From assembly GCF_001540865.1 (NCBI RefSeq), contig NC_033628.1:9829214-9893213 (forward strand): DNA of 64,000 bases. Reading direction: 5' to 3'. Below, piece by piece: positions 9,700 to 20,849 of the stretch. The first letter of the stretch is position 1; the number at the start of each line of letters is the position of its first letter. Below the pieces are notes generated by a model that worked only from the letters and a program-made list of their open reading frames with translations, ran no database searches and had not been told where the DNA came from. Both the position numbers and the translations under genes were made by a program. This DNA is from Ananas comosus (taxonomy: Eukaryota > Streptophyta > Magnoliopsida > Poales > Bromeliaceae).

Positions 9700-11952
9700 A
9701 TGAACACTATCAAGCTAGTAAATCACTTTCCCCTCCTTATTTTCTTCTTGTTCTTCATTTTCACTACCACCATTGCCTCTTCCTCTTCAGAAAAAGAAAC
9801 ATACATAGTTCATCTGCGATCACCCCCACCAGATATTGGCTTGTTGAATATTGACGATTGGCACAGATCATTCCTGCCGCAAGACGAGCCGCGGCTGATC
9901 TGCTCTTACACCGAAGTCTTCAGCGGCTTCGCCGCGAAGCTCACGGAGGAAGAAGTCAGCATCATACAGCAGAAAGACGCGCTCATTCGCGTCTACCGTG
10001 ACAGGCTTCTTCCGCTCGCGACGACCCATTCCCCGGAATTCCTCGGCCTGCGCGTCGGGAACGGCTTCTGGAACGTCTCCGGCCTCGGAAAAGGCGTCAT
10101 CATCGGAGTTCTCGATACCGGCCTACTGCCCACGCATCCCTCGTTCGGCGACGACGGCGTCCCCCCGCCGCCGCGCCGGTGGAAAGGCGTTTGCTATTTT
10201 GGCGGCGCGGGCTGCAACAACAAGATAATCGGGGCGCGTGCGATCGGAAGCGCCGCCGCGAACGCCACCGCGCCGCCGGTCGACGACGCGGGCCACGGCA
10301 CTCACACTGCTAGCACAGCTGCTGGGAACTTTGTGGCCGACGCAAGTGTTCGAGGAAATGCCAATGGGACCGCGGCGGGGATCGCCCCGCACGCGCACTT
10401 GGCGATTTACAAGGTGTGCAGCCGGAGCCGGTGCTCGATGGTTGATATTCTGGCCGGGCTGGACGCCGCCGTTAAGGACGGCGTCGACGTCGTCTCGCTC
10501 TCGCTCGGCGGCGGCTCCGCGCCGTTCGAGTACGACCCGATCGCAATTGCCGCCTTCAAGGCGATGGAGAAGGGGATCTTCGTGAGCTGCGCGGCCGGCA
10601 ACGAAGGGCCGGCGCCGAGCTCTGTCTCCAACGCCGCCCCTTGGGTGCTCACCGTGGCTGCCGGCACGATGGATAGAGCCATCAGGGCCAAAGTTAGGCT
10701 CGGCGACGGGCGAGAATTCGACGGCGAATCGCTTTTCCAGTCTCCGAACTCCACTTCCACTCTGCTTCCGCTAATTTACCCTGCAACCAACAACACTCCT
10801 GCAGATTGTAGCTTTCTTGACAATTTCGATATCGAAGGAAAGATCGTGCTGTGTCAAAGCCCCGGATTGACCGGGAGGATCGACGCGGGCATCGGAGTAT
10901 TAGCATTCGGCGGCGCGGGCATGATCCTGATGAATCCGAAGCCTGACGGATACACCACTTTCGCCGATGCTCACGTCCTCCCCGCGTCGCATGTGAGCTA
11001 CGCAGCAGGTTCGGAGATCATCTCCTACGTCAATTCGACTAGCGCCCCGACGGCGACGATCGCCTTCGAGGGGACGGTGCTCGGATCGTCCCCTGCTCCG
11101 ACGGTTGCGTTCTTCTCTTCGAGAGGGCCCGGAAAAGCTAGCCCGGGTATTATAAAGCCGGATGTCACCGGTCCCGGTATGAACATCTTAGCGGCGTGGG
11201 CAGCGCCGGCGGAAACGAGATCTACTATGGCAGTTTCTACTGAACGAGCTTTCAATATGGTCTCAGGCACTTCGATGTCGACGCCGCATCTCAGTGGCGT
11301 CGCCGCGCTTATAAAGAGCGTGCACCCGCATTGGTCCCCTGCCGCAATCAAGTCGGCGATCATGACGACCTCTGATTTCGTCGACCATAGTGGTGAACCC
11401 ATAAAGAACGAGCAGTACCAAAAGGCGAGCTTCTTTGCCATGGGTGCAGGTTATGTGAACCCGTCAAGAGCCGTCGATCCAGGCCTTGTTTACGATCTCG
11501 GCGTAAATGATTACATAGCATATCTTTGTGGGCTAGGGCTAGGAGACGCCGGAGTTTCCGCCGTAGCTCACCGCAACATCAGGTGTTCGACGATAAGAAA
11601 TGTCACTGAAGCAGAGTTGAACTACCCATCAATACTAGTAAATCCGCAGGATAAACCGATTACGGTGAAGCGGACGGTGACGAACGTGGGGAAAGCGAGT
11701 TCGACGTATGTAGCTGCTGTGGAAGTGCCCGAGGAGGTGGTGGTGGTGAGAGTGCGGCCGCGAATTCTGCACTTCTCGAAAGCGAATGAGAAGAAGAGCT
11801 TCGCGGTGACGGTGCAGCGGAAGGGTGGGAGCAAGAATGGTGTTGAAGGGAATTTGAAGTGGGTTTCTGGAGAACATGTTGTGAGGAGTCCAATTCTCAT
11901 CCCTGCTAAAAGTTCTGCTTCCTTTGCTACCGCTTTTGCTGTAAATAGTTAA
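9700..11952 (+). CDS. Subtilisin-like serine protease (plant subtilase, S8)
   Basis: Intronless, 750 residues. An N-terminal signal peptide (about residues 5-28, rich in L/I/F) is followed by an I9 inhibitor-like propeptide starting ETYIVHLRSP. The peptidase S8 domain shows the full catalytic set: Asp139 in GVLDTG, His199 in DAGHGTHTAS, Asn301 in CAAGNEGP and Ser525 in SGTSMSTPHLSG. A protease-associated insert lies about 350-460 and a fibronectin-III-like C-terminal domain follows ('TVKRTVTNVGKASSTYVA'). Length and order are normal for the family, so a secreted or apoplastic endopeptidase is expected. I chose ATG 9700 because it has A at -3 and directly starts the signal peptide; ATG 9676 is in frame but too close to the TATA box. 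The substrate cannot be told from sequence. The coding region is much more GC-rich than its flanks. Confidence 0.93.
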   Translation: MNTIKLVNHFPLLIFFLFFIFTTTIASSSSEKETYIVHLRSPPPDIGLLNIDDWHRSFLPQDEPRLICSYTEVFSGFAAKLTEEEVSIIQQKDALIRVYRDRLLPLATTHSPEFLGLRVGNGFWNVSGLGKGVIIGVLDTGLLPTHPSFGDDGVPPPPRRWKGVCYFGGAGCNNKIIGARAIGSAAANATAPPVDDAGHGTHTASTAAGNFVADASVRGNANGTAAGIAPHAHLAIYKVCSRSRCSMVDILAGLDAAVKDGVDVVSLSLGGGSAPFEYDPIAIAAFKAMEKGIFVSCAAGNEGPAPSSVSNAAPWVLTVAAGTMDRAIRAKVRLGDGREFDGESLFQSPNSTSTLLPLIYPATNNTPADCSFLDNFDIEGKIVLCQSPGLTGRIDAGIGVLAFGGAGMILMNPKPDGYTTFADAHVLPASHVSYAAGSEIISYVNSTSAPTATIAFEGTVLGSSPAPTVAFFSSRGPGKASPGIIKPDVTGPGMNILAAWAAPAETRSTMAVSTERAFNMVSGTSMSTPHLSGVAALIKSVHPHWSPAAIKSAIMTTSDFVDHSGEPIKNEQYQKASFFAMGAGYVNPSRAVDPGLVYDLGVNDYIAYLCGLGLGDAGVSAVAHRNIRCSTIRNVTEAELNYPSILVNPQDKPITVKRTVTNVGKASSTYVAAVEVPEEVVVVRVRPRILHFSKANEKKSFAVTVQRKGGSKNGVEGNLKWVSGEHVVRSPILIPAKSSASFATAFAVNS

Positions 11953-13636
11953 TAGTTAATTGATCATATATGATATATATAGTATGAGGAGAATAGATCC
12001 ATTTGTTTTTGGATCAACCTTTTTGGCTTCCCTATCTTTAAAATGGTTCACAAAATTTGCCTATGTGGAACTATACATGGGTTACACATTCTGTATGGTT
12101 TTATTACGTCTTTTTTTAGATAACACGATATCAATGTTAATTCTAAATCTATTTTATGAGATCATAGGTTCAATCTCTGCCTTAGCAATGCTTTTTGAGT
12201 CGCCTGCAAAGTGTCTCTTATGCGTTGTCGATCTTCTTAGCATGTACACATATAAGTTTAGATTGAATGTATGTGTAAGCTCGAACGGTTAGAAATATAC
12301 AATCAATTCACTTAAAGTGTACAAATACAACGCCCACGGGTCTCAATTGTGATTCGGCCTATCCGACCTTACGCCACTTCGAATATAACTCGGCTCACCC
12401 AGTCTCATACCACTTCGAACATGACTCGGCCCACACATGGTCTCCCGTCACAGGATAGGATACTGGTCCATTTAAGCCAACAGTACGTCAATAAACTAAC
12501 ACACATCTAAGTACAGTATTTCAAAAACCTGGAGCTGTAGGCCCTGTTTAGATGTCGTGATCAGTTGTCCAATGACCCATTTGGTTGCAATATGTTCCAT
12601 CCATAAAAATCGCAAGCTATTAATTTCGTTCATTTTTTAAAAATTAATTCAACTAAAAGTGTGAAGTAACTAAAGCTTTGAATATGGAACTAGGCATCAA
12701 CAAGCAAGCACTTAACCAATGGCGGTAGATATGGCCAGTCTAATCTTTTAGTTATTACAATTAGATTCTTAATCTGTCACCCAAGCCTCAATTAGTTACT
12801 AACTTTCTAATTATTGTAATTAGGTTCCTAACCTTCCTTAATTGTTTCAAGTAGATTCTTATCATTTTAAGCTGGATACAATTTGGTACAAATCACAAAT
12901 TCCGCATTAAATAATAATTTTTTCTTATTAATCTTAAAAGCTATTTGATGCCCTTAGATTTTGTAAATTATATTTTTTTAACATAAGCTCTAAATGCCAG
13001 ATGCGAGGAGCTGAGATCGAATTCGCCATTTCTTATTAGGCGACTGAAATATCTACCAACTGCACTAAATATTTGATAACACAACTATTTATCAATTAGT
13101 TGGCAAAGTAATAATATAGATGCAGCTTTATAGATTATATTAAGTATAGACACAAATTTATAAATGTATACTTGTCGAGAAGAAAGAAAATGGAAGAATC
13201 TCGATGTTTCCATCTGGAGAATGAAAAATCGCGGATACGAATTGCTTGACCACGCTAGTTTTTTTTTTTTGGGCAATTGCTTATGTACCTCTAAAAATTT
13301 TTTGATTTTCTGATTTACTCCTCTTAGAAGATTAATATTGAAAATATTTTTTTTACGTTCCAATCTATTTTAAATATATTCCTGAACTCTGTTATCTGTA
13401 TAAAATTATTATTTTGCTCTTTTAAAATAATAGAATACTAAATTGATACATTTTAAACTATAGATTGCTAAAATAAAAAAATATAAAATCACATAGTATT
13501 TTAAAGGAAGAAGATTTTTTTTATTTCAAAAAAAGGAGATAATGAAAAACAAAAATAGAAATAGAAATGGCAAGTGGGCGAGACCCGCAAACAACGAACG
13601 ACGGTACATAACACCCCCCCTTTCTTTCTGATAAAA
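11953..13636. other. Intergenic DNA with repeat fragments
   Basis: Contains a block around 12330-12440 with 'cgacttcgaacatgactcggccc'-like repeats ('cacttcgaatataactcgg', 'cacttcgaacatgactcgg'). There is a possible old tRNA-derived SINE on the minus strand at about 12955-13070 (A-box-like 'gtgcagttggtaga', B-box-like 'gaattcgatctc'). The left half of the 'gggcaattgcttatgtacc' MITE lies at 13268-13440; its complete relative is at 54485-54988. No gene seen. Confidence 0.45.
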
Positions 13637-16600
13637 ATGGCGGCATTTCTCCGAGCCTTGAGCGCCGCTGCAGCTCTCCCCGCCGCAGCCGCCGCAGTTT
13701 CTCTCTCCTCCTCCTCCTCCTCCTCCTCCTCCTCTTTGTTCCCATCTAGGGTTTACTCTCCCTCCCCCTCCTCTCTCTACTCCTCTTCTTCGACACCCAA
13801 AACACTCGCGCCCGCCACAAGAAACCCTAGCCCCCGCCCCTTCGCCACCGTAAGCATGGTTTCGCCATCGACCGAGCTTAAGAACCCTGATCAGGTTTGG
13901 ATTCGTCCCTCGCCCATCTTGTTCGTGTTTTTGTGTTGTGAAATTTGGTTTCTGTTTCCTAAACTTCGTGTGTTGGTTTCTCTTTTCCGCAGAGGGACGG
14001 GGCTCTTCAGGAACTTTTGGTATGTTTGATCTCACTATTTTCAGGAAATTTCTTTTTGATCTCGATGTTCGCTTAGAATGAATCGAGGGTCTTAGAATTT
14101 TTTTGATCGAGGTGTGATGAAGATGGTTATATTGGTAGTGACGCAAATTCCCGAGATTTCCATTGCATGGTGTTTGTGTCAGGATTTTCCTCTAATTCTT
14201 GTCACAGTTGTTGAAATGCTTCAGTAGAAAGTAGAGAAGATGAGTAGAATTTTGAAAACAGGAGTTGATAGTGTCAATGAACTTGTAGTAATTACTCTGG
14301 CAGCTCATAAAAGTAGATAATTTCATTTAGTGGGACAAAAAAGAACTTTGATGTGTTTCTGTATGAAGTAATAAGAAGCTGTTAATGGACAATTAGTGCA
14401 GCAAACTATATCTATCCGATTTGAAGTCTCATGTAGTTAAATTTCCTGGAGTAAAACATATTTATCTAATCCGAAGTGTTATATGTGTTCTTTAGACCGA
14501 ATTCATGGTGGACATGAAATGTGAAGGGTGTGTTTCATCAGTGAAGAGCAACCTTCAAAAACTTGATGGTAGGTAGTTAAACATGTTTCCTGACATCTTT
14601 TTGTTAGTATTACCTTCAATGAGCTGATGCTTCATGTTGTTACCAATAGGTATAAAAAATGTTGATGTTGATTTAAGTAATCAGGTGGTGAGGGTCCTTG
14701 GATCTCTACCTGTCAAGACCATGTTAGATGCTCTGGAACAAACCGGACGAAGTGCACGATTGATTGGACAAGGCAACCCCAATGGTTAGTAATTTGACTT
14801 GTCACTTGCAAAAGTGCTTCTCAGTTGATCTACTTTTTCTTCTCAAAATATCTGTCAAAATTTATTTCAACAGCATTTCCGTATTCTCTGTTAACTTCTG
14901 ATAGTCAGTTAAATAGAATTTCATAATGTGCTTGATTGTTGAATCTTTTGCGATGATATAAGTGTTTTAAGTATATTTCTATATCTATATTTTCGTGGTC
15001 CTTGCTCTAGATCACTTTCTTTATCAATGGAACAAGCTGTATTGCTGGGAAGAGGATACACCATCTAGGAACTTCTGCCCAGTGCTCCTACTGCCTTATA
15101 AGAAAATATAAATCTGATGCATCATTTTGTATTGCTGGTGAAAACATTTCTGTTTACTAGATTTTGACACCATTTTATAGGGGATGCTCTGAAATATCTG
15201 GGTCTATTTGCTAGCGCAGCTTCTATAGCTAGTTTCATTTTTCTTATTGATTTGATTGTCCTTCTAGTGAGTATCTGCTTGTGAATATTCCTTTTTTTTT
15301 TTCCTTTTTAGTTCTTGGAATCTATGATTTTATTGAAAACAATGAATTTGCAAAAGGATTGCTGGAGTTTACATTATTTACTTGAACATTTTCAAAGCTC
15401 CCTGTTACCAAGAATTTACTAACTGCATTTAATATTAATATGTAGATTTTCTTATTTCTGCTGCTGTTGCTGAGTTCAAGGGTCCAGTTATATTTGGTGT
15501 CGTACGGTTGGCTCAAGTTACAATGGAATTGGCTAGAATTGAAGCCAGTTTTAGTGGCTTGTCACCTGGTAAGCACGGTTGGTCCATAAACGAGTTTGGG
15601 GATTTGACCAGAGGTGCAGCGAGTACTGGGAAAGTATTTAATCGGCCAAATCATGCATCTGAGAAGGTAAAACTTCTGTTAGTGTTCCTCTACAAAGTTG
15701 GCTTACTCTACTGATCTATGTGCATTATTTTGGCATGTTGCATGGGAGAGTGAGTTGCTGCAATCTTGATACTCAACAGTAGGTACTTCTAGTCGTCAAC
15801 TTACATGTAATGCAATCCTGTGGTGGCATCTCAGGGTGCTTTTATGTACATGTAAGTGTAGGTTCCCCTTCCCCTCCCCCCCACTTGTTTGTTGCAATTT
15901 GCAGCAACATTTTAAAAAAGAAAATCGAAAGTCACTACTAGAGTGCAATGGTTTTTCTCGATTGTTTTCAGCCAAGTTTTAAGCTATAGGAGAATCTGGG
16001 TTCTCAAATTGTTATAATTGAGAAGTTATACCATTCCGTATGTGCTTTGCAATTTGTATATTCGTTTTTGTTTGATAAATGCAGAACACAATAAATTGTG
16101 TATAAGTCTCTCTCTTCCATATGATTTATTATGTGCCTGTATTACGGGATCAAATATAGCTACAGTAGTATAATTCTGTATGTGATTTTCATTTGCATAT
16201 TTGCTTTTGTTTGCTTAATGCAGAACACAACAAATTGTTTATTAGTCTCTCTCTTCCGTACGATTTGATTGTGTGCCTGTATTACAGGATCTAATATAGC
16301 TACAGTAGTATAATTCTGTGGGTGCGAACTTATCATCTAGTATTTAACTCCTGACTCCTGTAACATTGTTTTTTATTTTAAATTCTGTTTGAACATTTGT
16401 TGCTCGCTAAGCTGTTCTTTGTTGCATGTAGCCCCTTGGTGACCTGGGAACACTAGAAGCTGACGAGAGGGGAGAAGCCAACTTCTCAGGCGCGAAAGAG
16501 ATGCTTAAAGTTTCCGAGCTAATTGGCCGTTCCATAGTGGTGTACGAGACTGAAGACAAATCAGACCCCGGCATTGCGGCTGCGGTGGTTGCAAGAAGCG

Positions 16601-16668
16601 CAGGGGTTGGCGAGAACTACAAGAAGATATGCACTTGTGATGGTGTCACCATATGGGAATCGCGCTAG
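13637..16668 (+). CDS. CCS: Copper chaperone for Cu/Zn superoxide dismutase
   Basis: Six exons: 13637-13894, 13993-14019, 14496-14568, 14650-14784, 15446-15666, 16432-16668. All junctions are GT-AG and in frame, giving 316 residues. Order: Ala/Ser-rich plastid transit peptide (1-72), heavy-metal domain with the copper motif MKCEGC (Cys104, Cys107), SOD-like docking domain (about 165-285, 'FKGPVIFGVVRLAQ', 'GLSPGKHGWSINEFGDL'), and a C-terminal CTCDG with the Cys305-x-Cys307 copper/disulfide-transfer motif. CCS inserts copper into, and oxidises the disulfide of, Cu/Zn-SOD. A second in-frame ATG at codon 74 (13856) would give a cytosolic form; the Arabidopsis CCS is known to be dual-targeted. 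The serine run comes from a TCC repeat in exon 1. Exon calls are mine from splice signals and family alignment from memory. Confidence 0.95.
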
Positions 16669-16801
16669 ATTTTGTCGTTATGTTTCATCTGATGTCTGAT
16701 CAAGTACTACTATCTAACTTCTCCCCCACTTCCCCTTTGTCTTATTGTGTTACTGTATAATTATAGGTCATGTAAAAGTGTATGAGAGAAGCAATTTGTC
16801 C

Positions 16802-16807
16802 AATAAA
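16802..16807 (+). terminator. Polyadenylation signal AATAAA of CCS
   Basis: AATAAA lies 134 bp after the CCS stop codon, at a normal distance for a plant 3'UTR. Confidence 0.5.
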
Positions 16808-17062
16808 AGCACATCTGGTTACTCTTTCTGAGCCATGTTTTAATGAAAGGCTACATTACAACTTCTATTTTGTGGATACATCGATATACATCTCGCATTT
16901 CTAGCTTCAAATATGATGGTTCTGACGGAAATATACATATCATTCTAGTTAAACAAGTTATAAGTACCTTGTAATCTTCACACACACATACATATGGAAG
17001 GTGACATTTATTGATCTTGCATAAAATCCTTGCAAGTTACAACACAACCAACATTAACCAGA

Positions 17063-18861
17063 TTATCTCGCGAAGGCACGGAGATTGAGCCCCTGCTCAA
17101 TGTGAAGAGTTATCATGGTTTTGTAATTCGCAACCGCTTTCTCATCGGCGAGTTTGAACAAGAAAAAGCGGAGAAGCACCGCCGCGAATATCTTCATTTG
17201 TCTGTAAGCAAAATCCTTTCCAAGGCATATTCTAGGACCAGCCTACACATCAGATAAAAAGGTTATTTGCAGATGAAAACATAATTGCGAGGCTACTGTA
17301 ATAACAAGTCAGTGTAACCATTCTGAGAATAAAGGAAAAAGAATCAGTGCTCTTCAAAACTTTCTTATTTACCTGAAATGCTGTAAACTTGAAAGGGCTT
17401 TCAGGCTGAAAAACTCCACTTTCGTCGAGCCACCTCTCCGGACGAAAAATTTCAGCATCTTTACCCCATAAATATTCCATTCGGCCCATCGCATAAGGTT
17501 GGTAGAACACGATGTCGCCTTTTCTTACATTGTAACCATTGGGTAAAACATCATCCGAAAAACAAACCTTATTATCCTGTAATTCATACAAATCTCTAGG
17601 TATTAATGCCTTTGACAATGAGATATCAACTTGTTTTTTTTACCCTTTTTTCCGAAAAGATAACAACAGAGAATAATTTTACTTACTAAAGGAACAGAAG
17701 GGTATAATCTTAGGGTCTCACTCAAGGTGGCATGGAGATAATGCATCTTGTTAAGAGCTTCATCATCAATGCTTGTCAAAAACTCTTCGACTGTCGCATC
17801 GTCTTTTGTTTTAGTAGTAGCTCCCTTCACTTCCTCATAAATCTTTTCTTGGATTTCTGGGTGCTTGCAGATCATATAAAAGAACCAAGATAATGAACCT
17901 GCTGTAGTATCTTTACCAGCAATAACAAAATTCAGTATTATATCTCGTAAATATCGGTAATCTAAGGCTTCGGAACCCTTTCGACTCTCCTGCACAAATC
18001 TTGATAGAATATCTGCCTTTTTTTCCTACGAGTGAGAGAGATGGTTAACAATTTCGTGTCAATTTCGAACCAAAGAATCTGAAAAATGCAGCAACAAGCA
18101 TTCACTCACCGAATCTTTTGTCGTATTCAAAATTTCGTCAACCCTCATGTGAATCAGCTTGTACACGAAGTCATCGACCACTTTAATCCTTCCCTTCAGT
18201 GTTGCCTCAGAGCCCAAGTTGAAGAACCTCATCATCTTCCAAAAGGGATTAACGTAGCGCAGCAAAATGAACTCACTGGAATCATCGAACGCCTTTGCGA
18301 AATTGCTACCCTCGTAGTTAGAACCATTTAGGCAATCCAACTCCAATCCAAAGCCAATGCTAAATATAGAGTCCATCGTCGATTTCATGAACAAGTCCTG
18401 CATTTATACATTCATTACAGAGACATATAAAGATCGTATTCCAAATGGTAAAGGATTCATTACTCATAATGGTGGTGACACTCACTTGAATTTCCATTGA
18501 TTGGTTTGTTTCCGCCTTTTGCGAGATTATGTGAGCAAGCTTAGCTGCATTTTTCTTGAAGATAACACCACTGAAGTCTCTTAAGACTTTTGTTGAGAAC
18601 TCAAAACTCGCAAGCTTTCTTTGTTGGCGCCACTTATCACCATCCACGGCAAAAATACCGTCTCCAAATAATTCTTTCGAATTTATGTAGTTATACGATC
18701 CCTGAAACGAAAAGTAAAATACGTAATAAGACAATGTGAAAAATGATTAAATGAGAGCACCTAGCTTTTGACGTAAAAGGCTTCAAAAAGAATTGATTAA
18801 ATTGCTCCTCAAAATCAGGTTTAAATAAAATTTAGTTATAGTAGTTTTAAGTATAATAACT

Positions 18862-18903
<42 letters not shown>

Positions 18904-19882
18904 GTATAAATAAAAAGAATAAAAAATATTAGGGATCTCCTGTAAAATCGCCTGTAGTTTGAGGGAGGTCCAATGAACATTTTATTCCATACAGAAAAAT
19001 AATTTCGTGGAGATTCCTCATAAATTTGCACATTAGCTAGGAGTGAAAACGGTCGAATACCGTCGGACATTTGATGAAACCATATTTGCATTCGTATTTT
19101 ATTTTGGACACGAATTTGAATACAGATATGTGTCGGATGCTAAATTTTATTTACCATATCCATTGAAAACAGATTCCAATAAAATTGGATATTTTTCATT
19201 TATTCAAATATTATTTGGATAGTAATATATATTAAAATACACATATAAATATGAATTAGAATTAGTAACAATGTACTAAAATTTCACATTCGTATTCAAA
19301 TATTTTTATACTTATATTTTACTAACATTTAAAATTTAATAAATATAAATACAGTTTTGATATGAAATTCATAATAAAATAAACAAAAACACAATGAACA
19401 ACTCTGCTTCCCAAATTATATATTAACGTTCACCTTTTCTCTCCACGAAAAGCAATCAAAACCCAATCAATATTTTTAAATCTAAATTTATAATTATAAT
19501 TTAATCTTAAATTAAAATTTAAATATATATTTAAATTTAAATAATTATTATTAAATTTAAAAAATAATTTGAAGTGTCGGGAATCCCAGAAACCTCTTTA
19601 CTTACCATATACCACCCACTTTTTTACTTTTTTTTTTACAACATATGTATTAATAACATCTATTAATCTTTGAATATCTGAATTCGAATCTGAATTCTAG
19701 ATAATCTAATGTATTCGCATCCTAATCCGAATTCGAAATACTGTAAATATAATATTTGAATCTGAATCCAAATCTGAATTCAACCAAATGCATAATTTTT
19801 ATACCTGTATTCGCATCCAATCGATCGGAGTTTATTCTAATCACTTTCACCACTAACACCAGCCCTTTCCCATCTCTATCTT

Positions 19883-19913
<31 letters not shown>

Positions 19914-20737
19914 TTGTGTGTGTTACGTTGTTAGTTTAATTGGTGCACAAATGTTTTTTGAAATTAGAGTATTGGCTCAAAGCAAATAAATTCAAGCGCT
20001 GAGTTTTAAAATTAAAATTTTAAAAATTTAGATAGTTAAGTTAAAATGATTAATAGTTTAGATAAATTCTACACATTTTTCTTTTATTTTTATTTATAAA
20101 AAAATATTTTTCTCACCTACTTTATTATTTTTTTTACTTTTCTCTCAAACGGAATGTTAATTAACAAATTATTGATCTTACCAACCGTCCCTAGTGCAAG
20201 TGGCAAAGCACTTGATGGTTAATATCTAAGATTTTAAATTCGAATTCTATTTGATTCATATTTTCATCTAAGTTTATTTCTAAAATAAATAAACCAAGCG
20301 CATAACATACTATCTTTCTCTCAACAACAACAACAACAACAACAAAGAAAAAAAAAAAAACAAAAAAAAAAGAAGAAGAAAACACTGACCTTGCCGTAGT
20401 TGTCGAAGTTGGTCTTGAGGATGTGCTCGACGACGGCGGGGTCGGAGGTGTAGATCTGGTTGCGGGCGGGCGCGAGCAGCCGGAACGTCCTGTGCCGGCG
20501 GGACAGCCGCGTGTGGTAGTCGTGAAGTCGGCGCACGTGATAAAGCTGGTGGAACATCGTGCCGACTGCCGGCGGATACCTTCTCTTGGTCCCGCCGCTT
20601 CGGCGCCGGCTTCGCAGCACTCCCCATATCAACACGGCGACCAGCAGCCCCAGCGCCGCGGTGGCGGTGGCGGTGGCGGTGGCGAGGCGACAGGAGATCA
20701 GGCAGTGGTCGGAGTTGTTGTTGTTGTTGTCATCCAT
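17063..20737 (-). CDS. Cytochrome P450, CYP704-type fatty acid hydroxylase
   Basis: Six exons on the minus strand: 20737-20390, 18701-18486, 18397-18110, 18025-17687, 17576-17373, 17242-17063. All are phase 0 with GT-AG borders, giving 524 residues. A membrane anchor lies at about 18-41 after an Asn-rich start. P450 signatures in order: AGKDTT (320-325, I-helix oxygen binding), ETLR (387-390, K-helix), FRPERW (PERW 443-446) and the haem loop FQAGPRICLG with ligand Cys471. The sequence 'FEFSTKVLRDFSGVIF' and six-exon layout fit the CYP704 family, whose known members omega-hydroxylate long-chain fatty acids in the ER. The exact subfamily and substrate are not visible. Exon 1 is very GC-rich compared with the other exons. 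Intron 1 (1,688 bp) holds a SINE, an AG microsatellite and a further element. Intact by inspection. Confidence 0.92.
18866..18901. repeat. (AG)n microsatellite in P450 intron 1
   Basis: About 17 AG units, giving a low-complexity 'SLSLSL' frame on the minus strand. Confidence 0.9.
19034..19858. mobile_element. Element with GAATCCGAATTC-type repeats in P450 intron 1
   Basis: Ends 'agctaggagtgaaaacgg' and the reverse complement of 'cactttcaccactaac' resemble the 'taggggtgaaaa' ends of elements elsewhere in the window. Both ends carry degenerate 'gaatccgaattcg'/'cgaatttgaata' repeats; the middle is AT-rich. No target duplication identified, so boundaries are approximate. Confidence 0.4.
20181..20345 (+). 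mobile_element. tRNA-derived SINE in P450 intron 1
   Basis: Begins 'ccaaccgtccctagtgcaag' with TGGCAAAGCAC (A-box-like) and a decayed B box 'aattcgaattct'. It ends 'aagcgcataacatactatc' and a CAA-rich tail that runs almost into exon 1. It is more diverged than the copy at 31421. Confidence 0.75.
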
Positions 20738-20788
20738 GTTGGGGTGGATTTTTTCGTGAGAACATCCATCGAGGGTGGTGGAGGTGGC

Positions 20789-20802
20789 CTATTTTTATAT
20801 AC
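20789..20802 (-). promoter_or_regulatory. TATA box of the P450 gene
   Basis: On the minus strand TATATAAAAATA lies about 55 bp upstream of the ATG at 20737. Confidence 0.6.
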
Positions 20803-20849
20803 AGAATTGCTCTCTCGCCCACTAGGTTAAATTAATTTTTTTATTTTAG

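Noticed and set aside
10123..11900. Several antisense and out-of-frame ORFs within the subtilase
   Set aside because: They are shadows of GC-rich codons in the real frame and show no domain.
20321..20389. Extension of P450 exon 1 into a poly-F/V frame
   Set aside because: A good donor site after 'NYGK' at 20390 ends the exon; the rest is intron and SINE tail.
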